From positions 1-41,607 of the forward strand of contig NZ_JAGRPF010000218.1 in assembly GCF_020439865.1 (NCBI RefSeq): 41,607 nt of DNA, read 5' to 3'. Position 1 is the first letter of the stretch; every line of letters starts with the position of its first letter. A program made the position numbers and the translations under genes. The notes beneath the pieces were generated by a model. It searched no databases. It was not told the DNA's origin and saw only the letters and a program-made list of their open reading frames with translations. Source of the stretch: Prosthecobacter sp. (GTDB lineage Bacteria; Verrucomicrobiota; Verrucomicrobiia; Verrucomicrobiales; Verrucomicrobiaceae). Below, piece after piece: positions 7,522-16,206 of the stretch.

Positions 7522-7547
7522 GCTGAATCAGCTTCTTGTTTGATCCA

Positions 7548-7582
7548 CCGCCGTGCAGCGCCCCTGCACGGCGGTTTTGTTT
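7548..7582 (+). terminator. Rho-independent terminator of the lipoprotein operon
   Basis: A perfect 10-bp stem (CCGCCGTGCA, 7548-7557, with 7565-7574) around a 7-base loop is followed by TTTTGTTT. It lies 27 bp after the discoidin-like lipoprotein stop. Confidence 0.92.
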
Positions 7583-7619
7583 CCTGCCATGTTTGCCACT
7601 CCCGTTTGAAACAGAGAAA

Positions 7620-7633
7620 GGCGAACCGGGAAC
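7620..7633. repeat. Partial copy of the GAAC-rich repeat
   Basis: GGCGAACCGGGAAC matches 3557-3570 at 13 of 14 positions and lies in the gap between the terminator and the DUF1232 gene. It is probably a remnant of the same dispersed repeat. Confidence 0.4.
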
Positions 7634-7642
7634 AAAACTACA

Positions 7643-8014
7643 TCACACATCCACCACCAGCCCTTCCTTCGCTCGCTCAGCCTGCCACTCTTGATAGCGT
7701 TCCAGCTCCCGCTGCACGAGCTTCAGACAGAACGCCACCACCGTCGCATCGTCGAGGTAGCCGATGCCGACGATCACGTCCGGGATCACATCCGCCGGAT
7801 TGAGCACATACAGCAGCGCCAGAGACACTGCGCTGATCGCCCAGTAAGGAATCTCACGGTACGCGCCCTTCCAGTAGTCTTTCACCATGCTCAGCATCAC
7901 CTTCGCCTGCTCAAACAGCTTCTTCAGCTTAGGTAGCTTGTCCTCGATGTCCTTTGCCCGCTGGTTCACCTTCGCGATGTCCAGATCGTGGTCGCCGTTG
8001 GCGGAAGTGCTCAT
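7643..8014 (-). CDS. DUF1232 (YkvA-like) membrane-associated protein
   Basis: A 123-residue protein with an N-terminal charged coiled-coil-like stretch (about 10-40). It then has the DUF1232 core: a hydrophobic segment (ISAVSLALLYVLNPADVIPD) followed by GIGYLDDATVVAFCLK. The P-x-D-x-I-P-D and LDD motifs are diagnostic for YkvA-like proteins, whose function is not known. I chose the internal ATG at 8014 because the 41 residues encoded upstream in the same frame look non-conserved and cover the divergent promoter of the next gene. It is transcribed divergently from the Ala/Lys-rich lipoprotein gene. Confidence 0.85.
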   Translation of the reverse strand: MSTSANGDHDLDIAKVNQRAKDIEDKLPKLKKLFEQAKVMLSMVKDYWKGAYREIPYWAISAVSLALLYVLNPADVIPDVIVGIGYLDDATVVAFCLKLVQRELERYQEWQAERAKEGLVVDV

Positions 8015-8158
8015 GGCGCGAAAATAACGATCGCCGGAAACAAGTCCAGCCGGTGGTGCCAGTGACTGCGTGCGGTCATGATTTGAGCAAATCCTGTATC
8101 CAAGGCGGGAATCATTGCCGCTTGAGGTGTCGGACATGCATGCAAGACTGTCAGCCCT

Positions 8159-8530
8159 ATGAAACTTACCTCTCTTCTCTTGATAGGGTTGCTCGGAGGC
8201 GTTCTCGCTTCATGCAACAAAACACCGGAAGCCACCAAGGCTTCTGAGGACACGAAAAAGGCCGCAGAAGCGGTGAAGGAGGCGGTCAAATCAGACGTCG
8301 ATGCTGCCGCCAAAGAAGTAAAGGCCGCCACAGAGGCTGCGGAAAAGAAGGCGGTGGAGATGAAGGCCGCTGCTGAAAAAGAAGCTGCTGCTCTCAAGGA
8401 AGCAGCGGAGAAGAAGGCTGCCGAAGCCGCCAAGGCCGCCGAAGAAGCTGCCAAAAAGGCCAAGGAGGCGCTCACGCCTCCTGCGCCGCCGACACCAGCC
8501 CCTTCCGTAAATACGGAACCGCCCAAATAA
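8159..8530 (+). CDS. Small Ala/Lys/Glu-rich lipoprotein
   Basis: The 123-residue product starts with a lipoprotein signal ending in the lipobox LASC (Cys19). The mature part is almost entirely Ala, Lys and Glu with a few Val and Thr, predicted as one long helix or coiled coil from about 25 to 103. A Pro-rich tail (TPPAPPTPAP) follows. Composition resembles Lpp-like or apolipoprotein-like envelope spacers, but no family can be assigned. It stands alone and has its own terminator, so it is probably expressed as a single abundant envelope protein; that last point is inference. Confidence 0.8.
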   Translation: MKLTSLLLIGLLGGVLASCNKTPEATKASEDTKKAAEAVKEAVKSDVDAAAKEVKAATEAAEKKAVEMKAAAEKEAAALKEAAEKKAAEAAKAAEEAAKKAKEALTPPAPPTPAPSVNTEPPK

Positions 8531-8556
8531 CGGATTGGGTCAGCATGTCCGTTTAG

Positions 8557-8596
8557 GCGGTTGTCGCAGCATGCTACACAACCGCTTTATTCTTTT
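8557..8596 (+). terminator. Rho-independent terminator of the Ala-rich lipoprotein gene
   Basis: GCGGTTGT (8557-8564) pairs with ACAACCGC (8578-8585) around a 13-base loop and is followed by TTTATTCTTTT. It begins 26 bp after the stop codon. Confidence 0.85.
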
Positions 8597-8694
8597 GCGC
8601 CCTCAGGCGCACCTCAGACGTAAAAGCATCCAGAATAAGCAAGCCAGGCGGGTACTTGGCCAGATCCCCCGTCTGCATCAATTAGCCAGGCTAC

Positions 8695-8699
8695 AGGAG
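8695..8699 (+). promoter_or_regulatory. Ribosome binding site of the VWA-repeat gene
   Basis: AGGAG lies 8 bases before the ATG at 8708. It is one of the few textbook Shine-Dalgarno sites in the window and fixes the start of this gene. Confidence 0.85.
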
Positions 8700-8707
8700 C
8701 TAAGACC

Positions 8708-11107
8708 ATGAAACGTTTTCTTGTCAGTGGGTTGATGGGATGGGCATTGCTCATCGGAATCTCAAGTGCGCAAGCCCAGCAGGCCGCCGCACCCTCACGC
8801 GCGATCATCGTTTTTGATGCATCGGGCAGCATGTATGGACAGGTCCCCGGCGGAGTGAAGATCGACATCGCCAAAAAAGTCGTGAGTGACATCGTCGGTA
8901 CAATCGACCCCGCGATGGAACTCGGCCTGATGGCCTATGGACATCGAAAAAAGGGCGACTGTGAGGACATCGAACTGCTGGTTCCTCCGCAGGCCGGCAG
9001 TGCGGCGGCGATTCTGAAAGCCGTGACCGCCCTGCAGCCGAAAGGAAAGACACCTCTCACCGCCGCAGTGATTCAAGCTGCGAAGTATCTGAAGTTTGAG
9101 GAGGCGAGAGCCTCCGTCATCCTCGTGAGCGATGGCGTGGAAACTTGCGATCAGGATCCGTGCATGGTGGCCGAAGAGCTGGAACGGCTCGGAATCGATT
9201 TCACCTGCCACGTCATCGGCTTCGACCTCAAGCAGGGTGAATCCTCCGGTTTGGAATGCCTCGCCAAAAAAACCGGCGGCATGTACCTCGCCGCCAAGGA
9301 TGCCTCCACGCTCAAAGCCTCGCTGGAAACGGCGATGAAACAGGTGGTCAAACCTGTGACGACACTCGTCGTCGAAGCAAAAAAATCCTCCGGCGGAGCG
9401 CTGCTCGACGGTGTGTCCTTCCAGCTTTTTGCCGAAGGCAGCGGTGAAACGGCACTCGCCACCGGCAGCGGCGGCCGCTGGAGCACCGAACTGCCCAAGG
9501 CGGGCAAATATACCATCAGTGCCAAATACAACGGCAAGGTCATCGAGGTCGAGGCAAGGGCGAAGGAAGGCGAAACGGTGACCAGAGAAGTCGTGTTTGC
9601 CGAAACCGGACTCAAGGCTGTCGCCTACGACAAGGAAGGCGGCAGCGCTTTTGAAAAAGATGTGTCATGGAATCTCTATGGCCCGGCAGATGCCGAGGGG
9701 AATCGCGTGAAGTTCGCCTACAGCTATGACGCGCAGCCGTTCCTCAAGGTGGCCGCCGGAACCTACTTGCTCCAGGCCACACGCGGAAATGCCAGCGCCA
9801 GTGTTGAAGTAACCGTCAAGGAAGGTGCACCGCAGCAGGTGGCGGTCATTCTCGGCAGCGGCAATTTCAAACTCAGTGCCATCACTGCCGAGGGCCAGCC
9901 ATCCATCACCAAGGATCTCGCCTGGGAGGTCTTCGGTCCTGCGGATGCCGAAGGGCAGCGCAAAAAACTCGCCTACAGCTACGATGCACAGCCCAGGCTC
10001 ACGCTTCCTTCCGGCCCCTGCCTCATCACCGTGACTTACGGCAATGCCAAAGGCCGCCTCGAGGCCGAGGTGAAGGCGGGCGTGACACAGGACGTCGTCG
10101 TGCTGATCGGCAGCGGCAAGGTCAAGGTCTCCGTCGTCATGGAAGAAGGGGGCACACCGCTTTCCAAGGACGTCTCCTGGCAAGTTTTTGGCGAACCCGA
10201 TGCCGAAGGCAACCGCGCCCAAGCCGCCTACAGTTATGAAGCCCAGCCGACCTTCTCGCTGCCGGCGGGCAAGTTCCTTGTCCAGGCCCAGGTGGGAAAT
10301 GCCAAGGGCACTGCCGAAATCGAGATCAAAGCCGGTGCCGTGATGGAAAAGGTCATCGCTCTCGGTGCCGGACGCGTCAAAGTCTCCGCTGTGGCCGTGG
10401 CGGGTGGCGAACCGATTTCGAAAGATGTCGGCTGGGAAGTGTTCGGACAGCCCGATGCGGAAGGAAATCAAACGAAGGCAGGGTACAGCTACGAGGCACA
10501 GCCCACGTTCAGCCTTCCGGCTGGAAAGTACTTCTTCGTGGCAACGTGGGGACGCGCGGTATCCCGCCAGGAAGTGGAGGTGAAGGCGGGCAAGCTCACC
10601 GAAGTGCCAGTTATCCTAAACGCCGGCACACTGGCGCTTTCCGCTGTGATGGCTGAAGGCGCGGATCCAGCTCCGGACAATCTGAGCTGGAACATCTTCG
10701 GCGAGCCGAATGCCGAGGGCGAGCGCAAGAAGGCAGACTACAGCTATGACGCGCAGCCCAAGTCCCGCCTCATCGCCGGCAAGTATCTCGTCAACGTGAC
10801 ACGCGGGGCAGTCAGCGCCAAGGCGGAGGTCGAAATCACCGCAGGCAAAATGACCACCCAGGTCATCAATCTGAACGCCGGCACGCTCAAGCTCACTTCG
10901 AACACTGACGGCAACTGGGAGGTTTTTGGCCCTCAGGATGCTGAAGGGAACCGCAAAAAACTCACCTACTCATACGACAAGCAGTTTAAGGTATCCATCC
11001 CCGCCGGGAAGGTACTTGTTGTGCGCAACGAGGGCCAGAAAAAGGCCCAGCAGGAGGTCGAGATCAAAGCCAACGCTCTCAGCGAGCTGACCCTCGACGC
11101 GAAGTAG
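8708..11107 (+). CDS. Secreted VWA-domain protein with six tandem beta-rich repeats
   Basis: A 799-residue protein with a signal peptide (1-23, ending AQA). A von Willebrand factor A domain (about 31-205) has the metal-binding motif DASGS at 37-41. Its cysteines, including TCDQDPC, suggest disulfide bonds in the periplasm or outside the cell. A transitional beta-sandwich-like segment (about 217-298) follows. Then six repeats, five of exactly 85 residues and a shorter sixth, run to the C-terminus. Each unit carries W-x-[VIL]-[FY]-G, D/N-A-E-G and Y-S-Y-[DE]-x-Q followed by an AGKYLV-type strand, as in Ig-like or prealbumin-like domains. The likely role is adhesion or protein binding at the surface, which is inference. 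It has its own promoter region, a good ribosome site and a terminator. Confidence 0.9.
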   Translation: MKRFLVSGLMGWALLIGISSAQAQQAAAPSRAIIVFDASGSMYGQVPGGVKIDIAKKVVSDIVGTIDPAMELGLMAYGHRKKGDCEDIELLVPPQAGSAAAILKAVTALQPKGKTPLTAAVIQAAKYLKFEEARASVILVSDGVETCDQDPCMVAEELERLGIDFTCHVIGFDLKQGESSGLECLAKKTGGMYLAAKDASTLKASLETAMKQVVKPVTTLVVEAKKSSGGALLDGVSFQLFAEGSGETALATGSGGRWSTELPKAGKYTISAKYNGKVIEVEARAKEGETVTREVVFAETGLKAVAYDKEGGSAFEKDVSWNLYGPADAEGNRVKFAYSYDAQPFLKVAAGTYLLQATRGNASASVEVTVKEGAPQQVAVILGSGNFKLSAITAEGQPSITKDLAWEVFGPADAEGQRKKLAYSYDAQPRLTLPSGPCLITVTYGNAKGRLEAEVKAGVTQDVVVLIGSGKVKVSVVMEEGGTPLSKDVSWQVFGEPDAEGNRAQAAYSYEAQPTFSLPAGKFLVQAQVGNAKGTAEIEIKAGAVMEKVIALGAGRVKVSAVAVAGGEPISKDVGWEVFGQPDAEGNQTKAGYSYEAQPTFSLPAGKYFFVATWGRAVSRQEVEVKAGKLTEVPVILNAGTLALSAVMAEGADPAPDNLSWNIFGEPNAEGERKKADYSYDAQPKSRLIAGKYLVNVTRGAVSAKAEVEITAGKMTTQVINLNAGTLKLTSNTDGNWEVFGPQDAEGNRKKLTYSYDKQFKVSIPAGKVLVVRNEGQKKAQQEVEIKANALSELTLDAK
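9608..11104 (+). repeat. Six in-frame tandem repeats, 255-bp period
   Basis: Units begin at 9608, 9863, 10118, 10373, 10628 and 10883. The first five are each exactly 255 bp (85 codons). The sixth is 222 bp because it lacks about 11 codons near its start. Units are diverged in DNA but share the W..[FY]G...AEG....YSY..Q core. This is an expansion within the VWA gene. Confidence 0.9.
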
Positions 11108-11127
11108 TCTTCACAGGAATCAAGAGA

Positions 11128-11157
11128 GCGGTGCTGCTGTTTGGGCAGCACCGCTTT
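11128..11157. terminator. Terminator hairpin between convergent genes
   Basis: GCGGTGCTGC (11128-11137) pairs perfectly with 11145-11154 around a 7-base loop. The T-tract on the plus strand is short (TTT). It lies 20 bp after the VWA gene and 37 bp after the end of the convergent oxidoreductase gene, so it may serve both. Confidence 0.75.
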
Positions 11158-11193
11158 GGCTATGGACCGAACCTCCTGTGAGGAAACCGGGGA

Positions 11194-12627
11194 TCAAACT
11201 TCCTTCGGCACTTCGTAGCCGGAACGATACTCGCGTGTGAGCAGCGCTAGCGCTTCTGGCGAGGCCGTGTCTCCGACAAAGGTCTCCTTCGCGACATCGA
11301 GTTCCAGCATCGGCCCCATTTTGATGTCGAGCGTCGATGCATCGAGCTCGTTCTTGACCAGATGCTCGTGGAAGTCTGCGATCACGTCGTTCCACGGTTG
11401 GAAATCCTTCACCGCGGCCTCGGCCTGCTCCCGCACATACTTGTGACCAAGACGATAGCTCGTGTTCGCCAGATGGCACCAGGCGCTGGAGTAGTGGATG
11501 TCTTCGATCTCGGCCTTTAGGTCGCTCGATTTGCGGCTGCGCAGCGCGGCGATGAAATTCGCGGCGTGCGTCTTGCCGCCGTCGCCTTTGAAGGTGTGAA
11601 GCTTTTTGCCGTCGGCATCATACGCCGTGCCACCGCCGCGGCTGCCGGTGTAGTAGCCGCCTTCGCACTCGATGATCAGGAACGCACCCGTGCGACGACG
11701 CAGGTAAACATCCGGCGCCTTCACGCCCTTCTGGCGTGGCAGGTTGTGGAAATCGACGATCACCGGAATGTCGCCCGTGTCCATGTAGGCGAAGTGCGTG
11801 TTTGGCGTCTCACCCGCGTCATTCCAGGCAAAACGACCGCCACCGGCGATCACGCGCTTTGGAAGCGGCACCTTGTCGCGGAAGACGACGTTGCGCAGAT
11901 CGTCGAGGATGTGCGGTCCCCAGTTGCCCATCTCGCCGTTGCCGGTGTTCCAATTCCAATGCCAGTCGTAGTGCAGCTTCTCGCGGTAGATCGGCTCGTC
12001 CTTCGCCGGACCAAGCCACAGATCGTAATCCACCGTCGCAGGAGGTGTGAGCGGCTTGTCGATTTTGCCGATGGTGTTGCGCAGGCTGTAGTGATTGCAG
12101 CGCACATACTTGATCTTGCCCATCGTTCCTGCGTCGAGGAAGGCCTTGATCTCGTCCTGCAGCGGGTCGCTGCGCTGCTGCGTGCCGCCCTGCACGATGC
12201 GGTTGTACTTCCGCGCGGCTTCCACCAGCTTGCGGCCTTCCCAGATGTTGTGGGAGATCGGCTTCTCAACATAAACATCCTTACCTGCCTGAATCGCCCA
12301 GATCGAGGCGAGCACGTGCCAGTGGTTGCAGGTGGAGACGACCACGGCGTCCACATCCTTGTCCTCCATCACCTTGCGCAAATCCTGCGTGGTCTTCGCA
12401 TTCGGATACGCCTTCTTCGCGCGATCCAGCGCCACGGTGTCGGGGTCGCAGAGATAAACGATCTCCACTCCTGGCACCTTCGCCATGCGGCCTGCGTTGC
12501 CATTCCCCTGCCCGCCAAGACCAATCGAAGCGATACGAATGGTCTCGTTCGCCCCCATGACCCGGCTGGCGGACAAGGCGGTGAAAGCGAGGGCGGACTG
12601 CGAGATGAAAGTGCGGCGTGAGGTCAT
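11194..12627 (-). CDS. Exported Gfo/Idh/MocA-family oxidoreductase
   Basis: A 477-residue protein beginning with a twin-arginine signal (SRRTFISQSALAF). The Rossmann region is IRIASIGLGGQGNGNAGRM, with the NAD-binding helix after it and the canonical VEKPISHN active-site strand near residue 120. The C-terminal region includes GEMGNWGPHILDDL, typical of the many exported Gfo/Idh/MocA proteins of Planctomycetota and Verrucomicrobiota. Its substrate is unknown; family members act on sugars and cyclitols. It is only distantly like the oxidoreductase at 5261-6751, which has CEKMM at the equivalent place. It is divergent from mtnA across a 100-bp gap. Confidence 0.9.
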   Translation of the reverse strand: MTSRRTFISQSALAFTALSASRVMGANETIRIASIGLGGQGNGNAGRMAKVPGVEIVYLCDPDTVALDRAKKAYPNAKTTQDLRKVMEDKDVDAVVVSTCNHWHVLASIWAIQAGKDVYVEKPISHNIWEGRKLVEAARKYNRIVQGGTQQRSDPLQDEIKAFLDAGTMGKIKYVRCNHYSLRNTIGKIDKPLTPPATVDYDLWLGPAKDEPIYREKLHYDWHWNWNTGNGEMGNWGPHILDDLRNVVFRDKVPLPKRVIAGGGRFAWNDAGETPNTHFAYMDTGDIPVIVDFHNLPRQKGVKAPDVYLRRRTGAFLIIECEGGYYTGSRGGGTAYDADGKKLHTFKGDGGKTHAANFIAALRSRKSSDLKAEIEDIHYSSAWCHLANTSYRLGHKYVREQAEAAVKDFQPWNDVIADFHEHLVKNELDASTLDIKMGPMLELDVAKETFVGDTASPEALALLTREYRSGYEVPKEV

Positions 12628-12727
12628 GGTTGAATTGGGTTGTGGTGCCTTTTTGCCAGATCACAGCCTCGCATGCAAGACTTTCGAAGCTAAGGTCCGC
12701 CGTCACCTCCCCGAGCCAACTCCTGAC

Positions 12728-13822
12728 ATGAACATCCACGGCCAGCCGCACCGCACCATCGAAGGCAATCCCACGACACGCACCGCACGCATTCTCGACC
12801 AGACTCTGCTGCCGCATCACGTGGAATGGCGCGAGTTGCGCACGCTGGACGACACCGCAGAGGCCATTCGGGTCATGCGCGTCAGAGGTGCGCCGCTCAT
12901 CGGTGCCACGGCTGCCTTCGGCATGTTCTTTGCCTTGAATGCAAACGCTTCGGACGCGGGACTGCAGCATGGATACGACACCCTCCTCGCCACGCGCCCC
13001 ACGGCGGTGAACCTGCGCTGGGCGCTGGACCGCATGAAGCGCGTCGTCTTATCGCTTCCAGTCGATCAGCGCGCCGATGCCGCGTGGGATGAAGCGATGG
13101 CCGTGGCCGAGGAGGATGTGTGCACCAATCATGCTCTCGGTGCTCATGGCCTGCAGGTGATCCAGGCGATCCAGGCTCAAAAGGAGGATCCCACCGCGCC
13201 CTTGAACATCATGACGCATTGCAACGCCGGCTGGCTGGCCGGAGTGGACTGGGGCACGGCGCTTTCTCCCGTCTATCACGCCCATCAGGCCGGCATAAAC
13301 GTCCATGTCTGGGTCAGCGAGACACGACCTCGCGGACAGGGTGCATCACTCACCGCATGGGAACTGCGCGAGCAAGGCGTGCCGCACACGTTGATCGTCG
13401 ATAACAACGCCGGGCATCTGCTGCAGCGTGGCTTCGTCGATCTCGTCATCGTCGGCGCCGATCGCGTCAGCGCGCAAGGCGATGTGGCGAACAAGATCGG
13501 CACCTACCTCAAGGCACTCGCCGCCAAAGCCCATGACGTTCCCTTCTACGTTGCCATGCCGGTCAGCACCATCGACTGGACCATCACTGACGGTGTGCGC
13601 GACATCCCCATCGAACAACGCAGCGCCCGCGAAGTCACTCACATGCCTGGCTTGAACGATGAAGGCGATCGCGAAGAAGTGCTCATCACCCCCGCCGACA
13701 CGCAGGCGCGCAACGACGCCTTCGATGTCACGCCTGCTCATCTCGTGACGGCATTGATCACTGAACAGGGCGTGTTTGAACCTGCCGCAGAAGCGTTGAA
13801 AGCCATCAAGCCGCAACCATGA
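12728..13822 (+). CDS. mtnA: S-methyl-5-thioribose-1-phosphate isomerase
   Basis: This 364-residue enzyme isomerises methylthioribose-1-phosphate to methylthioribulose-1-phosphate in the methionine salvage pathway. Visible hallmarks are VRGAPLIGATAA, the catalytic cysteine in MTHCNAGWLA (Cys165), SETRPRGQGA, DNNAGHLL and the catalytic aspartate in VGADRVSAQGD (Asp245). These correspond to the Cys/Asp pair known in bacterial MtnA. The open frame extends 81 codons further upstream, but that part overlaps the divergent oxidoreductase gene antisense. The family begins near this Met, so 12728 is chosen. No other salvage gene is adjacent. Confidence 0.95.
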   Translation: MNIHGQPHRTIEGNPTTRTARILDQTLLPHHVEWRELRTLDDTAEAIRVMRVRGAPLIGATAAFGMFFALNANASDAGLQHGYDTLLATRPTAVNLRWALDRMKRVVLSLPVDQRADAAWDEAMAVAEEDVCTNHALGAHGLQVIQAIQAQKEDPTAPLNIMTHCNAGWLAGVDWGTALSPVYHAHQAGINVHVWVSETRPRGQGASLTAWELREQGVPHTLIVDNNAGHLLQRGFVDLVIVGADRVSAQGDVANKIGTYLKALAAKAHDVPFYVAMPVSTIDWTITDGVRDIPIEQRSAREVTHMPGLNDEGDREEVLITPADTQARNDAFDVTPAHLVTALITEQGVFEPAAEALKAIKPQP

Positions 13823-13832
13823 ATGACCGCAC

Positions 13833-13860
13833 AAAAAAGGGGCCGCTCGAAAGCGGCCCC
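13833..13860 (-). terminator. Rho-independent terminator of pnp
   Basis: A perfect 9-bp stem (13839-13847 with 13852-13860) closes a CGAA tetraloop on the plus strand. Read on the minus strand it is followed by TTTTTTG, so it terminates pnp, 31 bp after its stop codon. The hairpin could also stop mtnA transcripts from the other side. Confidence 0.92.
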
Positions 13861-13890
13861 TCGTGGTTTGATTGATATCTTGGCTGAGGC

Positions 13891-16041
13891 TTAGCCCACG
13901 TCAGCAGCAGGAGCTTCAGCCTCCGCCTTGGCGGCGGCGTCCTTCTCCTTCATCGCGGCTTTGCGGCTCATCTTGATGCGGCCTTTTTCGTCGATGCCGA
14001 CGCACTTGGCGGTCACGATGTCACCGGTCTTAACGACGTCTTCAGTCTTGTTGACGCGGAAGTCGGCGAGTTCGCTGATGTGAATCAGGCCGTCCTTCTT
14101 GCCACCGAGGTTCATGAAGGCACCAAAGTTCGTCGTGCTGACGACGCGACCGGTGTAGGTCTTGCCGACTTCGATTTCCTGGGAGGTGCCGTTGACCATT
14201 TCGACCGCGCGGTCGAGGCTTTCCTTGCGGGAAGCGTAGATGTACACGGTGCCGTCGTCTTCGATGCTGATCTCAGCGCCGGACTCGGCCTGGATGGCCT
14301 TGATGTTCTTGCCGCCAGGACCGATGAGCTCACCGATCTTGTCAGGGTTGATCTTCACGATCTCGATGCGCGGAGCATACGGGCTGAGCGGCTTCACTTC
14401 GGCGATGGCCTGGGCCATGGCGGAGAGAACCTGCGTGCGGCCTTCCTTGGCCTTGACGATGGCTTCTTCGAGGATGCTCAGAGGAATGCCGGGGAGCTTG
14501 AGGTCAAGCTGGTAACCGGTGACGCCTTCGGTGGTGCCGCAGAGTTTGAAGTCCATGTCGCCGAAGTGGTCTTCGCTGCCGATGATATCGAGCATCGTGA
14601 GGTAGCGCTTCATGTTGTCGCCTTCGAACTCGGTCACAAGACCAACGCTGATGCCGCCGACAGGGCGCTTGATCGGCACACCTGCGTCGAGGAGAGCCAT
14701 GACGCCGGAGCACACGGAGGCCATCGAGGTGGAGCCGTTCGACTCCATGACTTCGCTGCTCACGCGGATGGCGTAGGGGAAGGTTTCCTTCGGCGGAATG
14801 ACAGGCTCGATCGAGCGCTCGGCGAGCGCACCGTGGCCGATTTCACGACGGTTCTGACCACCGAAGCGGCCAGTTTCACCGACGGAGAACGGAGGGAAGT
14901 TGTAGTGAAGGATGAAGCGCTTGGAGTCAGGGCCACCGGCGTAGGTGTCCATTTCCTGGGCTTCGTCAGCAGGAGCGAGCGTGGCGATGGAAAGGGCCAT
15001 CGTCTCACCGCGGGTGAAGCTGGCGGAACCGTGCGTGCGGGGAAGCACGGAGGCTTCACCGGAAAGCTGACGGAGCTGGTCGATGCCGCGGCCGTCGCAA
15101 CGGCTCTGCTTGTCGAGGATGGAGATGCGGAAGGCTTTCTTCTGCAGGTAGTCGAAGGCCTGGCTCACTTCGAAAGCGGTGGCTTCCGGGAACTTGGCCT
15201 TGATGGCTTCAGCGACTTCGTCCTTCAAGGCGCCGACGGCTTTGCCACGGGCAACCTTGGACGGCGTGTAGAGAGCGCCTTCGATGCGGTCGCCTGCGAC
15301 GGCGTAGGCGATTTCGAGAAGCTCGTCTTTCACCAGCATGAGAGGCACTTCGCGCTTCGGCTTGCCAGCGAGCTTCGTGAGTTCTTCCTGGGCGGCGACG
15401 ATCTTGGTGACTTCGCCTTGGGCAAAGTGCAGCGCTTTGACGAATTCAGCCTCTGGCAGCTCATTGGCGGCGCCTTCGATCATGATGACGTCGGTCTTGT
15501 TGCCGACGTACACGAGGTCGAGGTCGCTGTCGAGACGCTGGGACTGCGTGGGATTGATGACGAACTCACCATTGATGCGGCCAATGCGCACCGCGCCGAC
15601 AGGACCGGCGAAAGGAATGTCGGAAACGCAAAGAGCGGCGGAGGCGCCGTTCATCGCGCAGATGTCCGGATCGTTCTGGCCGTCTGCGCTGAGCAGGATG
15701 GCGACGACCTGGGTGTCGTAGTAGTAACCTTTCGGGAAGAGCGGACGGAGAGGGCGGTCCGTCATGCGGCAGGTGAGGATTTCCTTTTCCGTCGGACGGC
15801 CTTCGCGCTTGAAGTAACCGCCGGGGAAACGGCCTGCTGCAGAAGCTTTTTCCTTGTACTCAACGGAGAGAGGGAAGAAGTCCTGGCCTTCTTTGACTTT
15901 CGTCGCGGAGACGGCGGTGACGAGGACGATGGTGTCGCCGAGGCGCACGGTGACGGCGCCGTCAGCGAGCTTGGCAAACTTGCCGGTTTCGATTTCGAGG
16001 GTTCCAGCACCGAGCTGGATTTGTTGTGTGTGGATGGCCAT
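13891..16041 (-). CDS. pnp: Polyribonucleotide nucleotidyltransferase (PNPase)
   Basis: The 716-residue protein has full PNPase architecture: two RNase PH-like domains (about 5-230 and 320-550) separated by a helical domain, then a KH domain (about 560-620, GELIGPGGKNIKAIQ) and an S1 domain (about 628-700, GRVVSTTNFGAFMNL and DGLIHISELAD). The phosphate-binding and catalytic region includes FPPFSVGETGRFG and SSEVMESNGSTSMAS. It degrades RNA 3' to 5' using phosphate and normally acts in the degradosome. The short tail after S1 is rich in Ala, Glu and Lys. It lies downstream of rpsO, the arrangement known in many bacteria. Confidence 0.98.
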   Translation of the reverse strand: MAIHTQQIQLGAGTLEIETGKFAKLADGAVTVRLGDTIVLVTAVSATKVKEGQDFFPLSVEYKEKASAAGRFPGGYFKREGRPTEKEILTCRMTDRPLRPLFPKGYYYDTQVVAILLSADGQNDPDICAMNGASAALCVSDIPFAGPVGAVRIGRINGEFVINPTQSQRLDSDLDLVYVGNKTDVIMIEGAANELPEAEFVKALHFAQGEVTKIVAAQEELTKLAGKPKREVPLMLVKDELLEIAYAVAGDRIEGALYTPSKVARGKAVGALKDEVAEAIKAKFPEATAFEVSQAFDYLQKKAFRISILDKQSRCDGRGIDQLRQLSGEASVLPRTHGSASFTRGETMALSIATLAPADEAQEMDTYAGGPDSKRFILHYNFPPFSVGETGRFGGQNRREIGHGALAERSIEPVIPPKETFPYAIRVSSEVMESNGSTSMASVCSGVMALLDAGVPIKRPVGGISVGLVTEFEGDNMKRYLTMLDIIGSEDHFGDMDFKLCGTTEGVTGYQLDLKLPGIPLSILEEAIVKAKEGRTQVLSAMAQAIAEVKPLSPYAPRIEIVKINPDKIGELIGPGGKNIKAIQAESGAEISIEDDGTVYIYASRKESLDRAVEMVNGTSQEIEVGKTYTGRVVSTTNFGAFMNLGGKKDGLIHISELADFRVNKTEDVVKTGDIVTAKCVGIDEKGRIKMSRKAAMKEKDAAAKAEAEAPAADVG

Positions 16042-16087
16042 AGGTTGGCTGTGTGTTCTTTGGTTTGGTTTTGGGTGAAATGCATTT

Positions 16088-16153
16088 CGGGCTTCAGCCC
16101 GTCAGTGACGCGTTCTGAACGCATCATGCCGCATCAACGTCGGTCATGCCGAC
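16088..16153 (-). promoter_or_regulatory. Three hairpins in the pnp 5' leader
   Basis: Between the rpsO terminator and the pnp start, three short hairpins occur: CGGGC/GCCCG (16088-16101), GCGTT/AACGC (16110-16122) and GTCGG/CCGAC (16139-16153). In E. coli the pnp leader folds into an RNase III-cleaved hairpin used for autoregulation, so a similar role is possible. They could instead be a REP-like repeat cluster like that at 1051-1148. Confidence 0.45.
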
Positions 16154-16173
16154 ATGCGTGAAGGAGCCTGAAA

Positions 16174-16206
16174 CAGAAAAGGGGCGATGCCTTTGGCATC
16201 ACCCCT
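16174..16206 (-). terminator. Rho-independent terminator of rpsO
   Basis: On the minus strand, 16206-16195 pairs with 16191-16180 (12 bp including one G-U) around an AAA loop and is followed by TTTTCTG. It starts 12 bp after the rpsO stop, so pnp is either transcribed by read-through or from its own promoter. Confidence 0.9.

Noticed and set aside
9608..11104. Regular tandem repeats taken as a CRISPR-like or satellite array
   Set aside because: Units are in-frame protein repeats of 85 codons with diverged DNA and no short identical repeats with spacers.
12485..12727. N-terminal extension of mtnA by 81 codons
   Set aside because: It overlaps the divergent oxidoreductase gene antisense and lies before the first conserved MtnA residues.
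14080..16161. A 693-codon open frame antisense to pnp
   Set aside because: It is the shadow of the GC-rich pnp gene; pnp has complete conserved domains and a terminator.
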